64,000 nt of DNA from G965198795 sp965198795 (GCA_965198795.1 OZ240674.1:930001-994000); one strand, 5' to 3'; counted from the first letter of the stretch, positions 24,640 to 34,046 are shown. Notes: generated from the sequence alone by a model not told the origin. Program-made: numbers and translations.

Positions 24640-25309
24640 GAGAGGCTCGGAGGCCGTCCGCGTCGGGATTACGGTTAGCCCCTTGAAGCACGATGGTTTG
24701 AGGCGTCGCTCCCGCCCCGTAATAAGCCTCGTTCAGATCCTTGCGGCGGATAAGGGCCGCGCCCTCGAGCGACAGGCCGGCGAACAGCCCGCCCCTGGCG
24801 TTCGCGAAGGCCAGAATATCCGCGCCCGCATTCGTGGTGGTGGAACCTTCCACCCCGACGCCGAACACGGCGACGGTTAGACCCGCGTCGGCGCCGAATT
24901 TTCCCTGGTTTTCGATGATGGCGTTGACGGCCTTGTCGTTCAGCAAGATCAGGACAACCTCCGTGCTTTGCACGCCGGCCTGAAAGCCCACGCTGGCGGC
25001 GCCCAAGGTGTAGAATGCGGGGTAGCCCCAGGCGTTCGCCCCCGTGCGCTTGACCAAAACCCCGGTGCCGCCCTCTCCGGCGCCGATGAAGCCCGCTTTC
25101 ACGACATTGGGCAGGATAACCAGGGCTTTCGCGTCGTTCAGGTGGACGGCGAATTCCTTGAGCGTGTTGATGCCCTTGAACCGGTCAATGGTGGTTTTGG
25201 CTTGTTGCACGACATGGACGGCCTGAAGCGGCGGGTCGGGCTCCAGCGCCGAACAGGCGGAAAGAACGAGACTCAGAAGAAATGGAACAGGCAGAAACCG
25301 TTTCGTCAT
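24629..25309 (-). CDS. SYLF (Ysc84)-domain lipoprotein
   Basis: 226 residues. A signal peptide ends in the lipobox LSAC, and the rest is a SYLF domain ('LNDAKALVILPNVVKAGFIG' near 65-85, 'FYTLGAASVGFQAGVQSTEV' near 115). The eukaryotic relative Ysc84 binds lipids and actin; bacterial ones are envelope lipoproteins of unknown role. I chose the ATG at 25309 because AGGA lies 7 nt upstream; the one at 25315 is only 1 nt from it. It sits between cobO and cobQ and overlaps cobQ by 11 bp, so it is co-transcribed with the cobalamin genes. Confidence 0.88.
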   Translation of the reverse strand: MTKRFLPVPFLLSLVLSACSALEPDPPLQAVHVVQQAKTTIDRFKGINTLKEFAVHLNDAKALVILPNVVKAGFIGAGEGGTGVLVKRTGANAWGYPAFYTLGAASVGFQAGVQSTEVVLILLNDKAVNAIIENQGKFGADAGLTVAVFGVGVEGSTTTNAGADILAFANARGGLFAGLSLEGAALIRRKDLNEAYYGAGATPQTIVLQGANRNPDADGLRASLAK

Positions 25310-25325
25310 CGGCATATCCTATGAT

Positions 25326-25952
25326 CTAAAACTCGATACCCGCTTGGGCTTTCACGCCGGACCGGAATGGGTGTTTCACCATGGTCATGTCGGTGACCAT
25401 GTCGGCGATCTCAATCAGCGCGTCCTTGGCGTTGCGTCCCGTGACGACGATGTGCAGATCGCGCGGCTTGCGCATAAAGACATCCAACACTTCATCCAGC
25501 GGCAGGTTGCCATAGCGGAGCACGATGTTGAGTTCGTCCAGCAAAACCATTTTGTAGCCGGGGTCGTTGATCATTTCCTTGGCGCGCTCCCAGGCCGCGC
25601 GGGCGGCGGCCAGGTCGCGCTGACGGTCCTGGCTCTCCCAGGAGAAGCCCTCTCCCATGGCGTGAATATCGACGAGATCCGGGAACTTGTTCAAGACGTC
25701 CCGCTCGCCTGTTTCCCAAACCCCTTTGACGAACTGCACGACGCCGACTTTCATGCCATGGCCGACACAGCGGATCGCCATGCCCATGGCCGCAGTGGAT
25801 TTGCCCTTGCCCTTGCCCGTATGGACGATCAGCAAGCCCCGCTCTTCGGTCTTGGTCGCGATGATCCTGTCTCGCGCCGCCTTTTTTTTCCTCATTTTCT
25901 CGGCGTGCCGGCGGTCCAGTTCCTCTTCCGGCATTTCCGGTTCGTCAGCCAT
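25326..25952 (-). CDS. cobO: Cob(I)yrinic acid a,c-diamide adenosyltransferase
   Basis: 208 residues of the CobA/CobO/BtuR family, which attaches the 5'-deoxyadenosyl ligand to cob(I)alamin precursors. It has the inverted-P-loop motif 'HTGKGKGKSTAAMGMAIR' at about 44-61, then 'VGVVQFVKGVW', 'VLLDELNIVLRYG' and the C-terminal 'VKHPFRSGVKAQAGIEF'. The N-terminus (1-30) is highly charged, as usual in this family. It is 35 bp downstream of cobN. Confidence 0.95.
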   Translation of the reverse strand: MADEPEMPEEELDRRHAEKMRKKKAARDRIIATKTEERGLLIVHTGKGKGKSTAAMGMAIRCVGHGMKVGVVQFVKGVWETGERDVLNKFPDLVDIHAMGEGFSWESQDRQRDLAAARAAWERAKEMINDPGYKMVLLDELNIVLRYGNLPLDEVLDVFMRKPRDLHIVVTGRNAKDALIEIADMVTDMTMVKHPFRSGVKAQAGIEF

Positions 25953-25987
25953 ACCGCCTCTCCTCGCGTCGCTCTTAGCTTATCCGC

Positions 25988-28900
25988 TCAGCGGCCGGCG
26001 CTCAACGCCGTCAATCGTTCCGAAACCGAATTTAACCGGCTGACCCACAGTCCGCGCTCTTGCGCCTCGCGAAGGCGCTCCGCCATGTCGCGCCGGGCCT
26101 CCGGATTGTGCTCGTTCAGAAACGCGAGAACGTCCTCATCGTCCAGGTAGGCCTGGAAAACGGCGTCAAAATGGTGATCCCTCACGCAGCGCGCCGTGGC
26201 CGCGAACGCAAACAAATAATCCACGGTCGCGGCCATTTCGAAGGCGCCCTTGTAGCCGTGACGCATGACGCCCTTGATCCATTTCGGATTGGTGACCCGC
26301 GCGCGGACCGTGCGGGCGATCTCGTCTTCCAGGGTGCGGACGCGCGGCGTCTCCGGTCGCGAATGGTCGTTATGATAAACGGCGGGCTGGTTGCCGGAAA
26401 TGGTTCTTACGGCCGCGGTCATTCCCCCCTCGAACTGATAATAATCATCCGAATCGAGCAGGTCGTGTTCCCGGTTGTCCTGATTGTGGATAACCGCTTG
26501 AACGGCGCCCAGGCGCTTCTCGAACGCCGCGCGCCTAGCCTCGCCCTCCAGGCCAGATCCGTAGGCGTGGCCGCCCCAGGCGAGATAGGCGGCGGCCAGA
26601 TCGGCGTCTGTTTCCCAGCCTTTTTCGTCGATCAGCGCCTGAAGACCGGCGCCATAGGCGCCCGGCTTGGAACCGAAAACCCGAAGGGAGGCCGTTTCCG
26701 CCGCCCCTCCCTCCGCCACCTCGGCCCGGACGGCGGCGGCGAGCGGGTTGTCGGTTTCCGGTTCGTCCAATTTGGCGACGGCGGCGGCGGCGGACGCCAT
26801 CAAATCGATCAGGGCCGGAAACGCGTCCCTGAAGAACCCCGAGATTCTAAGTGTCACGTCCACCCTTGGCCGGCCCAGAACGGAAACGGGCAGCACCTCG
26901 AACCCGGTGACGCGGCGGCTGGCGGCGTCCCAGGCGGGTTTCACCCCCATCAAGGCTAACGCTTGCGCGATATCATCCCCGCCGGTGCGCATGTTGCTGG
27001 TGCCCCAGGCGCTGAGCGCCACGGAGCGGGGCCAGTCGCCGTGGTCCTGAGCATGGCGCTCGCACAGCAAATTGGCGGACGCCCACCCCAACCGCCAGGC
27101 GGCCGGAGTGGGCACGGTGCGGGTGTCGACGGAATAAAAATTCCGGCCCGTCGGCAGAACGTCCGGGCGGCCGCGCGTCGGCGCGCCGCTGGGTCCCGGT
27201 TCGACGAAGCGGCCGGCCAGCGCCGTCTTCAGGCCTTCCAGCTCGGACGCGCCGGCCCCTTCGACAAGGGGGCGGAGCGTGGTCTCGGCGGTTTGCAGAA
27301 CCGCCCTCGCCGCCGTCCAATCCCCGGCGGGGGAGGCGGCGCCCGAAACCAGGGCGCGGGAGAGCGCCTCGAGCCGCTCAACCGTGTCTCCCTTGGTGCG
27401 CCAAGGGGCGTCCGCGAGCCCCTTGAGCGCCTCGGGCCTCGGGCCGTCATCCGCGTCGCCCAGCCCGCCGGCGAGGGGGTCGAATGGAATATTCAGATCC
27501 GCGCACAGGGCGCGGAGCAGGGACTGATCGCCCGGCCCCGTCCCTCGCGGCGCGCGAACCAGAGCGACAAGCAGGTCCGTCAATTGGTCGCCTTCGGGGG
27601 CGGCGCCGAAGATGTGAAGTCCGTCCCGGATCTGCGTTTCCTTCAACTCGCAAAGGTAATTGTCGAGTTTGGCCAGCGCGTCGTCCTCGCCGTCATCCCC
27701 GGCGATGCCGATATCCGCGTCCAGCCCGTGAACCCGGCAGAGGCCGAGGATGTTCTCTTTCAGCACCTTCAAACGGCGCGGATCGACGCCGGCGGCCTCG
27801 TAATATTCATCAACCAGCGCCTCCAGATCTTTCAAGGGTCCATAGCTCTCGGCGCGCGTCAGCGGCGGCGTCAGGTGGTCGATGATGACCGCTTGAGCGC
27901 GCCGTTTCGCTTGCGTTCCCTCGCCGGGATCATTGACGATGAAGGGATAGATGTGAGGCAACGGGCCGAAGACCGCTTCCGGGAAACAGGTTTCGGACAG
28001 CGCCAGCGCCTTGCCTGGAAGCCATTCCATATTGCCGTGCTTGCCGAAGTGAAGAACGGCGTCCGCCATGAAGCGCTCGCGCAGCCAGATGTAGAACGCG
28101 AGGTAGCCGTGGGGCGGAACCAGATCGGGCGAGTGGTAGGTTTCCTTGGGGTCGATGTTATAGCCGCGCGCGGGTTGCAGTCCGATAACAATATTGCCGG
28201 TCCGAAAGGCGGGGAGGGCGAAGGCGTCCAGATTCGATGAGAAAAACGGATCGGTTTCCGGCGCGCCCCAGCGCCCGGCGACGTGTTCGCGGACGCTCTC
28301 CGGCAACGCCTCGAAAGCCGTTTGATACGCCGCCAAGCTCAATGTTTCCCGGACTTCGCGGTCCACCCGCCGGCGATGATCGTTGGTCGGGCCGGCCTGG
28401 ATATGACGGATGAGAGAGTCCCCGGTTTCAGGTGGCGCGCCGATTTCATAGCCTTCCGCTTTCAGGGCGCCAAGCGTCCGAACGACTCCGGCCGGAGTGT
28501 CGAGGCCGACGCCGTTGCCCAGCCGGGAATCCTTGTTGGGATAGTTCGCCAGCACGATGGCGACGCGCTTATGGCCGTTGGGCAGGCTCGCGAGTCTGGC
28601 CCAGTTCGCGGCCAGGTTCGCGACAAAGCGGAGGCGGTCGGGGACAGGCTCATAAGAAACGACGTCGCACTGGGTGTTGATGTCCCGCGCCGCGCGGCCT
28701 TTGAACGAAACAGCCCGGCTCAACACCCGCCCGTCCACTTCGGGAAGGGCCACGTTCATGGCGATGTCGCGGGCGGACAAGCCGCGCGCGGCCGTTTCCC
28801 ATCCTTCCCGGTTGCCGCCCGAAAAAACCATTTGCAGGACGGGAACGCCGGCGCCGTCCAGCGGCGTTCCGCTAAACCGCCCGCCTGGTTTGGAGACCGC

Positions 28901-29713
28901 GAAGCCCGTTCCGTTCAGAATGACCGCAGGGCGGGCCTCGCCGGCGAGGCTTCGCCACACGCCGATGGAGACCGGGTCCTTCAAGCTTCTTAAATAAACC
29001 GGCAACGGGTTGAGCCCCGCTCGCCGCAATTCCTTGATAAGTCCATCGACGACGCCCGTGTTTCCGGCCTGAACGAGGGCCCGGTAAAAAGTGACGGCGC
29101 AAACGGGTTGGCGGGGCGCCCAGTGACCGGAAAGATCGCCGGCGTTCCGGGCCCGCCCGCCCGGCCAATAAAGCCCGGCGGCGGGCAGGGGTTTTGGTTC
29201 ACGCCAGCCGGCGTCATGACCGATCAGCGCGGCGGCGAATTTAAGGAACTCGGCGGCGTTCTCCGCGCCGCCCTCGACCAGATACCGCCACAAGCGGTGA
29301 ACCGTGTCCGCCGGCAAGGTGGAGAAACCCGAAAGCTCCGCGTCCGGCTGGTCGTCGCCCGGAAGAAAGGCGGCGGGAATGGAGAGGCGCCCGCAGAGTT
29401 CCGCCAATTGGTCTACGCCGTATGACCAGTAGCTGCGCCCGCCGAGAACCCGGACGACGACCAGTTTCGATTTCGATATGATCGTGTCCGCATACAGGTC
29501 CACAGACATGTTGTGGCCGAGGTGGAGAATGTTCGCGAGGCGCAGGGAGGGGGCCCGCGCGTCCTCGGTCAAACGTCCGCCTTGCGCGGCGGCGAGGGTC
29601 GCTAATTCCGTGTCTGCGGCGCTCAGGACGATGACGTCGCCTGGCGTTTGACCCAGATCGACGGCTTCCGAGCCGTCGTCGACGCCGCCGGGTTGGGCTG
29701 CCAGAAGGTGCAT
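25988..29713 (-). CDS. cobN: Aerobic cobaltochelatase subunit CobN
   Basis: 1241 residues, the large subunit of the ATP-dependent cobalt chelatase that inserts cobalt into hydrogenobyrinic acid a,c-diamide. Family marks include 'LHLGHNMSVDLYADTIISKS', 'NYPNKDSRLGNGVGLDTPAG', 'HFGKHGNMEWLPGKALALS' and the C-terminal 'KWIKGVMRHGYKGAFEMAATVDYLF' region. I chose the ATG at 29711-29713; the longer frame starts with TTG inside cobW. The chelatase CobS/CobT ATPase subunits are not in this window. Presence of CobN points to the oxygen-dependent cobalamin pathway. Confidence 0.96.
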   Translation of the reverse strand: MHLLAAQPGGVDDGSEAVDLGQTPGDVIVLSAADTELATLAAAQGGRLTEDARAPSLRLANILHLGHNMSVDLYADTIISKSKLVVVRVLGGRSYWSYGVDQLAELCGRLSIPAAFLPGDDQPDAELSGFSTLPADTVHRLWRYLVEGGAENAAEFLKFAAALIGHDAGWREPKPLPAAGLYWPGGRARNAGDLSGHWAPRQPVCAVTFYRALVQAGNTGVVDGLIKELRRAGLNPLPVYLRSLKDPVSIGVWRSLAGEARPAVILNGTGFAVSKPGGRFSGTPLDGAGVPVLQMVFSGGNREGWETAARGLSARDIAMNVALPEVDGRVLSRAVSFKGRAARDINTQCDVVSYEPVPDRLRFVANLAANWARLASLPNGHKRVAIVLANYPNKDSRLGNGVGLDTPAGVVRTLGALKAEGYEIGAPPETGDSLIRHIQAGPTNDHRRRVDREVRETLSLAAYQTAFEALPESVREHVAGRWGAPETDPFFSSNLDAFALPAFRTGNIVIGLQPARGYNIDPKETYHSPDLVPPHGYLAFYIWLRERFMADAVLHFGKHGNMEWLPGKALALSETCFPEAVFGPLPHIYPFIVNDPGEGTQAKRRAQAVIIDHLTPPLTRAESYGPLKDLEALVDEYYEAAGVDPRRLKVLKENILGLCRVHGLDADIGIAGDDGEDDALAKLDNYLCELKETQIRDGLHIFGAAPEGDQLTDLLVALVRAPRGTGPGDQSLLRALCADLNIPFDPLAGGLGDADDGPRPEALKGLADAPWRTKGDTVERLEALSRALVSGAASPAGDWTAARAVLQTAETTLRPLVEGAGASELEGLKTALAGRFVEPGPSGAPTRGRPDVLPTGRNFYSVDTRTVPTPAAWRLGWASANLLCERHAQDHGDWPRSVALSAWGTSNMRTGGDDIAQALALMGVKPAWDAASRRVTGFEVLPVSVLGRPRVDVTLRISGFFRDAFPALIDLMASAAAAVAKLDEPETDNPLAAAVRAEVAEGGAAETASLRVFGSKPGAYGAGLQALIDEKGWETDADLAAAYLAWGGHAYGSGLEGEARRAAFEKRLGAVQAVIHNQDNREHDLLDSDDYYQFEGGMTAAVRTISGNQPAVYHNDHSRPETPRVRTLEDEIARTVRARVTNPKWIKGVMRHGYKGAFEMAATVDYLFAFAATARCVRDHHFDAVFQAYLDDEDVLAFLNEHNPEARRDMAERLREAQERGLWVSRLNSVSERLTALSAGR

Positions 29714-29723
29714 GGTCCGGCGC

Positions 29724-30782
29724 TCAAGAGGCCTTTTCAAGAGGCGTCAAATCGATCCGATCCGCATTCAACGCGCTGGCGACGGCGGCTTTGTCGACAC
29801 CATGAAGGCCAATGACGACAAGGCGGCTTTCCCGCGTCTCGTCCGCCCGCCAAACCCGGTCGTAATAGCCGTCAATCCGGGGGCCGACGCCCTGGATGAC
29901 ATGGCGGCGGGGTTTGCCGGGAACATTCAGGACCCCCTTGAAGCGCAGCACGCCCTGGGTTTCCGCGATTTCCCCCAGCCGTTGGCCGACGGCCTTCGGG
30001 TCATCCGGGTCCGGCAGGCGGAGAATAAATGTTTCGAAATCGTCATGACCATGGCCGTCGTGGCCGTCATGACGGGATTTCCGGTTGTCCAACAGCTCTT
30101 CCACGGCCATGCCCATGCCCAGAACCAGACGCGGGTCGGCCGCGCTGTTGACGGTCTCGACAATGCGCGCGCCTTTCGGAGCCTGCCGCTCGATGGTTTC
30201 CCGCGCGGCGGCGCGTTGGGCGTCGTCGGCCAGATCCGCCTTGTTCATCAGCACGAGATCAGCGGACAGAAGCTGGTCCCCAAAAACTTCTTCCAGGGGC
30301 GAATGGTGATCCAGCCGTTCATCGTCCTCGCGCCGGGCGCGCACGGCGTCCGGATCATCCGCGAAGCGACCGGCGGCGACGGCGGGCGCGTCGATAACGG
30401 CGACAACGCCGTCGACGGTGACGCGGGCCTTGATTTCCGGCCAGGTGAACGCCTTGATCAAGGGTTTGGGCAGCGCCAAACCAGACGTTTCGATAATGAT
30501 ATGGTCAGGCGTTTCGTCCCGGTCCAGCAGCATTTCCATTGTGGGGAGGAAATCGTCGGCGACGGTGCAGCAGATGCAGCCGTTGGCGAGCTCAACAACG
30601 TCGTCTTCGCGGCATCCTTCGATCCCGCAGCCTTGCAGAATTTCCCGGTCCATGCCCAGATCGCCGAACTCATTGATGATCAGCGCGATCCGCTTGCCCT
30701 CCGACTGCCGCAGAAGATGCCGGATCAGCGTGGTTTTTCCGGCCCCGAGAAAGCCGGTGACGATTGTTGCCGGAATTTTCAT
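29724..30782 (-). CDS. cobW: CobW GTPase (COG0523 metal chaperone)
   Basis: 352 residues of the G3E GTPase family. P-loop GFLGAGKTT at 10-18, the metal-binding CICC motif at 69-72 ('NGCICCTVADDFLP'), a Walker-B-like 'IIETSGLALP', and NKAD in 'LMNKADLADD'. A histidine-rich stretch lies near 240 ('SRHDGHDGHGHDDFE'), suited to holding cobalt or zinc. The ATG at 30782 is preferred: GAGG sits 7 nt upstream and the P-loop follows at the usual distance. It lies just before cobN and is thought to supply cobalt to the chelatase. Confidence 0.94.
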   Translation of the reverse strand: MKIPATIVTGFLGAGKTTLIRHLLRQSEGKRIALIINEFGDLGMDREILQGCGIEGCREDDVVELANGCICCTVADDFLPTMEMLLDRDETPDHIIIETSGLALPKPLIKAFTWPEIKARVTVDGVVAVIDAPAVAAGRFADDPDAVRARREDDERLDHHSPLEEVFGDQLLSADLVLMNKADLADDAQRAAARETIERQAPKGARIVETVNSAADPRLVLGMGMAVEELLDNRKSRHDGHDGHGHDDFETFILRLPDPDDPKAVGQRLGEIAETQGVLRFKGVLNVPGKPRRHVIQGVGPRIDGYYDRVWRADETRESRLVVIGLHGVDKAAVASALNADRIDLTPLEKAS

Positions 30783-30817
30783 GTGAAACCTCAAATCCGT
30801 CCTGTTGACGTCAGTAT

Positions 30818-31333
30818 TCACCCCTTTAGCACGACCGGCAAGCCGGCGGCGACAAGAACCACGTGGTCCGCCCGGGCCGCCAGGCGTTGATTGAGCGCGC
30901 CCAAATGATCGGCGAACCGGCGCGCGGCGTGATTGTCCGGAACGACGCCGAGCCCCACCTCGCTGGAGACGAGGATCACAGGCCCGCGCGCGGCGTCCAG
31001 CGTCTCAACCAGTGATCTTGATTCGGACTCGACGTCTCCTCCGTGATGCATCAGGTTCCCCATCCAGGTGCCGAGGCATTCGATCAGCAAGGGACGGTCC
31101 GGCGCGGTCAGCCCGGCCACGCGCGCGGCCAGCGCGAGCGGTTCCTCGACGCACGCCCACGCTTCTCCCCGGCGCGCACGGTGGGCGTCGATGCGCGCCC
31201 GCATCTCATCGTCGAAGGCTTCCGCCGTCGCGAGGTAGGCGGCCTTTCCCGACGGCTCAAGGGCGCGCTTTTCGGCGTAAGCGCTTTTGCCGGACCGTTG
31301 CCCGCCAAGGATGAGCGTTATTCGGTCCTTCAT
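30818..31333 (-). CDS. cobP: Bifunctional adenosylcobinamide kinase / adenosylcobinamide-phosphate guanylyltransferase
   Basis: 171 residues of CobU/CobP, which phosphorylates adenosylcobinamide and then transfers GMP from GTP. The P-loop GGQRSGKSAYAE is at 9-20, followed by the guanylylation-site region 'RIDAHRARRGEAW', with the conserved histidine as acceptor, 'LIECLGTWMGNLM' and 'VSSEVGLGVVPDNHAARRF'. The ATG overlaps the stop of cobC by 4 bp. Length is normal. Confidence 0.95.
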   Translation of the reverse strand: MKDRITLILGGQRSGKSAYAEKRALEPSGKAAYLATAEAFDDEMRARIDAHRARRGEAWACVEEPLALAARVAGLTAPDRPLLIECLGTWMGNLMHHGGDVESESRSLVETLDAARGPVILVSSEVGLGVVPDNHAARRFADHLGALNQRLAARADHVVLVAAGLPVVLKG

Positions 31334-32049
31334 CGAATATGACCGTCCTCAAATCCCGGCATGGGCACCGCAGGAGGGGTGTTGACGTGAACGATCCGCC
31401 AGTTCGCTCCCTTGCCGCGCAGCAAGCCGCCCTCGATATGTTCGAGACGGGTGATGGAGAGGGTGTGAATGGTGAAAGACATGCCGGCGCCGGGTTCCAG
31501 CCCGAGCGCGTGCGAAAGGGCCGCGCGGATCGTTCCTCCGTGACAAACGGCGACGATGTCGCGGCCCTTGTGGGTTTCCGTGAAGCGCTCGATCACGTTT
31601 CCGGTTCTGTCGATCAGGTCCTGAAAGCTTTCCCCGTTGGGTGGGCGGTTGCGCACGGGGTCACGCCAGAAGTCATCATAGAGCGCGGGGTTCCGCTTGC
31701 GCATGTCGTCCCAGCTATGGCCTTGCCAGTCACCGAAGGACTGCTCGCCCAGATTCGGTTCTTCCAGGGGCTCCGGATGGTCGAGACCCGCTTGCCCGAT
31801 GGCGGCGGCGGTCAGCTTGGCGCGGCTTAAGTGCGAGGTCATCCAAACGGCGCCGGACGGCAGCAGTTTGGCGAGTCCGGCGAAACGCTCGGGGTCGTTC
31901 GTGTCGCATTCGACGTCATCGCCGCCGTAGATTTTTCCCTCCACGCCGATTACGGGCGCATGACGCACGAACCACCAGCGGGTGGGCGGACCGCCGGCCT
32001 CGCGGGACGCCGCGTCCCTGGAAGATGATTTCAGAAGGTTTTCGTCCAT
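31330..32049 (-). CDS. cobC: Histidine phosphatase family protein, probable alpha-ribazole phosphatase
   Basis: 239 residues of the phosphoglycerate-mutase-like superfamily. The catalytic RH motif lies in 'WWFVRHAPVIG' (about 25-35), with a second conserved histidine in 'VAVCHGGTIRAALSHALGL' near 175. In a cobalamin operon this is most likely the phosphatase that removes phosphate from alpha-ribazole phosphate or adenosylcobalamin phosphate. The ATG at 32047-32049 overlaps the cobS stop (ATGA). The same frame stays open for 229 more codons antisense to cobS, but those are low-complexity Arg/Gly and not coding. Confidence 0.88.
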   Translation of the reverse strand: MDENLLKSSSRDAASREAGGPPTRWWFVRHAPVIGVEGKIYGGDDVECDTNDPERFAGLAKLLPSGAVWMTSHLSRAKLTAAAIGQAGLDHPEPLEEPNLGEQSFGDWQGHSWDDMRKRNPALYDDFWRDPVRNRPPNGESFQDLIDRTGNVIERFTETHKGRDIVAVCHGGTIRAALSHALGLEPGAGMSFTIHTLSITRLEHIEGGLLRGKGANWRIVHVNTPPAVPMPGFEDGHIR

Positions 32050-32882
32050 CAGTTCAGAGCTCCGCTCAGGGCGAACAGGAAGGCGATCTCGGCGGCCTGT
32101 TGCGTGGCGCCAAGGGTGTCGCCCGTATAGCCGCCCAGCTTTCGCGCCGCCAGGGCCTGCGTCAGGACCGCGCCCGCCAGCGCCGCGGCGGGGGCCCAAA
32201 GAACCAGAAAATTGAGCTGGAGCCCCTCCGCCAGCGGATCGCCGCCCAGCCAGAGCGTGGCGGCGGCGGTAATGACGGCGGCGAGCCCCAAACCGGTGAG
32301 AACGGAACGGCCGCGCGGTTTGCCGGCCCCCGCGCCCAATCCGTCCGGGCGTGCGGGATTCATCATCCACATGGGCGCCGCCATGCAAGAGCGGGACAGG
32401 GCGCCCGCCGCCGTCATGACCAGCAGCGCCGAACCCGGACCCGGCATGGAGGCCAGCAGGCTCGCCCGGACGCCGACGCTGAAGATCAGCGCCAGAACGC
32501 CATAGGCGCCGATTCGGCTGTCGCGCATGATCTCCAGGCGGCGTTCGCGCGCGGACGCGCCGAACCCGTCCGCCGTATCCGCCAAACCGTCCTCGTGCAA
32601 CGCGCCGGTCAGCCATACTTGAGCGCAAATCGCCAGAAACGCGCAGGCCAGGGGATGCAAAGACATCCCGGACGCGCCCCACAGGACCAGTCCGGCGATT
32701 CCGCCGACTGCGGCGCCCGCCAGCGGCCATGCCCAAACGGACCGCGCAAGGGCGCGCCCGCCGCCGTCATGGGGCGCGGGCGGGGGAAGCCGTGTGAGAA
32801 ACGCGAAGGCCAGCGCGACGTCCGCCAGCAATCCGCCGCGTGACGCGGGCGGCGTCTCGTGTTCTGATGATAATCCGTTCAT
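32049..32882 (-). CDS. cobS: Adenosylcobinamide-GDP ribazoletransferase
   Basis: 277 residues of an integral membrane protein that joins adenosylcobinamide-GDP and alpha-ribazole, the last step of nucleotide-loop assembly. Visible marks are 'AFAFLTRLPPP' near the N-terminus, 'HEDGLADTADGF' near 95 (the acidic metal-binding motif) and several hydrophobic segments, including 'RSVWAWPLAGAAVGGIAGLV' and 'LACAFLAICAQVWLTGAL'. It starts 26 bp from the divergent cobT gene, leaving almost no room for a leader RNA. Confidence 0.95.
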   Translation of the reverse strand: MNGLSSEHETPPASRGGLLADVALAFAFLTRLPPPAPHDGGGRALARSVWAWPLAGAAVGGIAGLVLWGASGMSLHPLACAFLAICAQVWLTGALHEDGLADTADGFGASARERRLEIMRDSRIGAYGVLALIFSVGVRASLLASMPGPGSALLVMTAAGALSRSCMAAPMWMMNPARPDGLGAGAGKPRGRSVLTGLGLAAVITAAATLWLGGDPLAEGLQLNFLVLWAPAAALAGAVLTQALAARKLGGYTGDTLGATQQAAEIAFLFALSGALN

Positions 32883-32908
32883 ACCCGGGTTATAAGGGAG
32901 AGATCCAC

Positions 32909-33940
32909 ATGCCGCCAGACGCCACAGCGTCCCGGATGAAAGGTTTGGATGACGCGCGGGATTTGTTCGGCGATCTGCCGCCCGCCGACGGGGCGGCCGT
33001 GGCCGCCGTCCGCGCCCGTGACGGCTTGCTGACCAAGCCCCAGGGCGCGCTCGGCGAATTGGAGGCGTTGGTCGAATGGCTGGCGGCGTGGCAAGGCCGC
33101 GCCGAGCCCCGGCTTGAGCGGGTGCGTTGTCTTGTCTTCGCGGGCAATCATGGGGTCGCGGCCAGGGGCGTCTCGGCCTTTCCCGCCAGCGTCACGGCGC
33201 AGATGGTGAACAACTTCCAGGCGGGCGGCGCGGCGATTAATCAGCTTTGCCGGACGGCGGGCGTTGAGCTGACGGTAATTCCCTTGATTTTGGACCGGCC
33301 CACCGCGGATATGACGAGAGAGCCCGCGCTTGGCGAGCGTGAATGCGCCGCTCACTTCGAAACAGGGTTCGACGCCGTGACGGGAGAGGAAGATCTTGTA
33401 CTAATTGGTGAAATGGGGATCGGCAACACGTTCTCCGCCGCGGCGCTCTGTCATGCGCTGTTGGGCGGCGCCGCTGGCGACTGGACGGGGCGGGGCACCG
33501 GACTGGACGACGCCCGCCTGAAAGCCAAAACCCGGCTGGTGGATCAGGCCGCCGCCTTGCATGGCGGCGCCGGCGACGGGCTGGAGATGCTCAGGCGCCT
33601 GGGCGGGCGGGAACTGGCGGCGATGGCGGGCGCCGTGACCGGCGCCCGGGTCAAACGGGTTCCCGTCCTGCTGGATGGTTACGTCGCCGGCGCCGCCGCC
33701 CTTACGCTCCACGCGATCAATCCGCAGGCGCTGGGCCATGTGCGGGCGGCCCACGTTTCGGCCGAACCCGGTCATCGTTTGCTGTTGAGCAGGCTGGGCT
33801 TGCCACCCTTGCTTGATTTCGAAATGCGCTTGGGCGAGGCCTCCGGCGCAGCGTTGGCGGTTCCCCTGATCCGCGCGGCGCTGGCCTGTCATCAAGGCAT
33901 GGCGACATTCGAGGACGCGGGTGTGGCCGGCAAGCTGTGA
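32909..33940 (+). CDS. cobT: Nicotinate-nucleotide-dimethylbenzimidazole phosphoribosyltransferase
   Basis: 343 residues. It makes alpha-ribazole phosphate, the lower-ligand precursor used by CobS. Visible: 'LLTKPQGALGELEALVEWLA' near 30, 'VFAGNHGVAARGVSAFP' near 75, 'LIGEMGIGNTFSAAALCHAL', and the C-terminal 'MRLGEASGAALAVPLIRAAL' with the catalytic glutamate. The ATG at 32909 has AAGGGAGAG upstream; a frame from 32840 would extend into cobS. It is divergent from the other cobalamin genes. Confidence 0.95.
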   Translation: MPPDATASRMKGLDDARDLFGDLPPADGAAVAAVRARDGLLTKPQGALGELEALVEWLAAWQGRAEPRLERVRCLVFAGNHGVAARGVSAFPASVTAQMVNNFQAGGAAINQLCRTAGVELTVIPLILDRPTADMTREPALGERECAAHFETGFDAVTGEEDLVLIGEMGIGNTFSAAALCHALLGGAAGDWTGRGTGLDDARLKAKTRLVDQAAALHGGAGDGLEMLRRLGGRELAAMAGAVTGARVKRVPVLLDGYVAGAAALTLHAINPQALGHVRAAHVSAEPGHRLLLSRLGLPPLLDFEMRLGEASGAALAVPLIRAALACHQGMATFEDAGVAGKL

Positions 33941-34046
33941 AGCAGTGTTTCCGGGACCGCCCGCCCGGGGCCATCCATCCCGTTCGAACGCGAACACCGG
34001 GAGGCGGCGCCTCGGCGGCGCGCGGACTTCATTGAATGATTCGAGC

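Noticed and set aside
26963..28240. 425-codon ORF on the plus strand opposite cobN
   Set aside because: It is a shadow frame: the minus strand encodes CobN motifs here, and the plus product has no domain-like pattern.
32050..32736. 229-codon upstream extension of the cobC frame
   Set aside because: It is antisense to cobS, rich in Arg and Gly, and the real start at 32049 overlaps the cobS stop as ATGA.
33941..34046. Terminator after cobT
   Set aside because: Only short GC-rich pairings are seen and no T-run follows.
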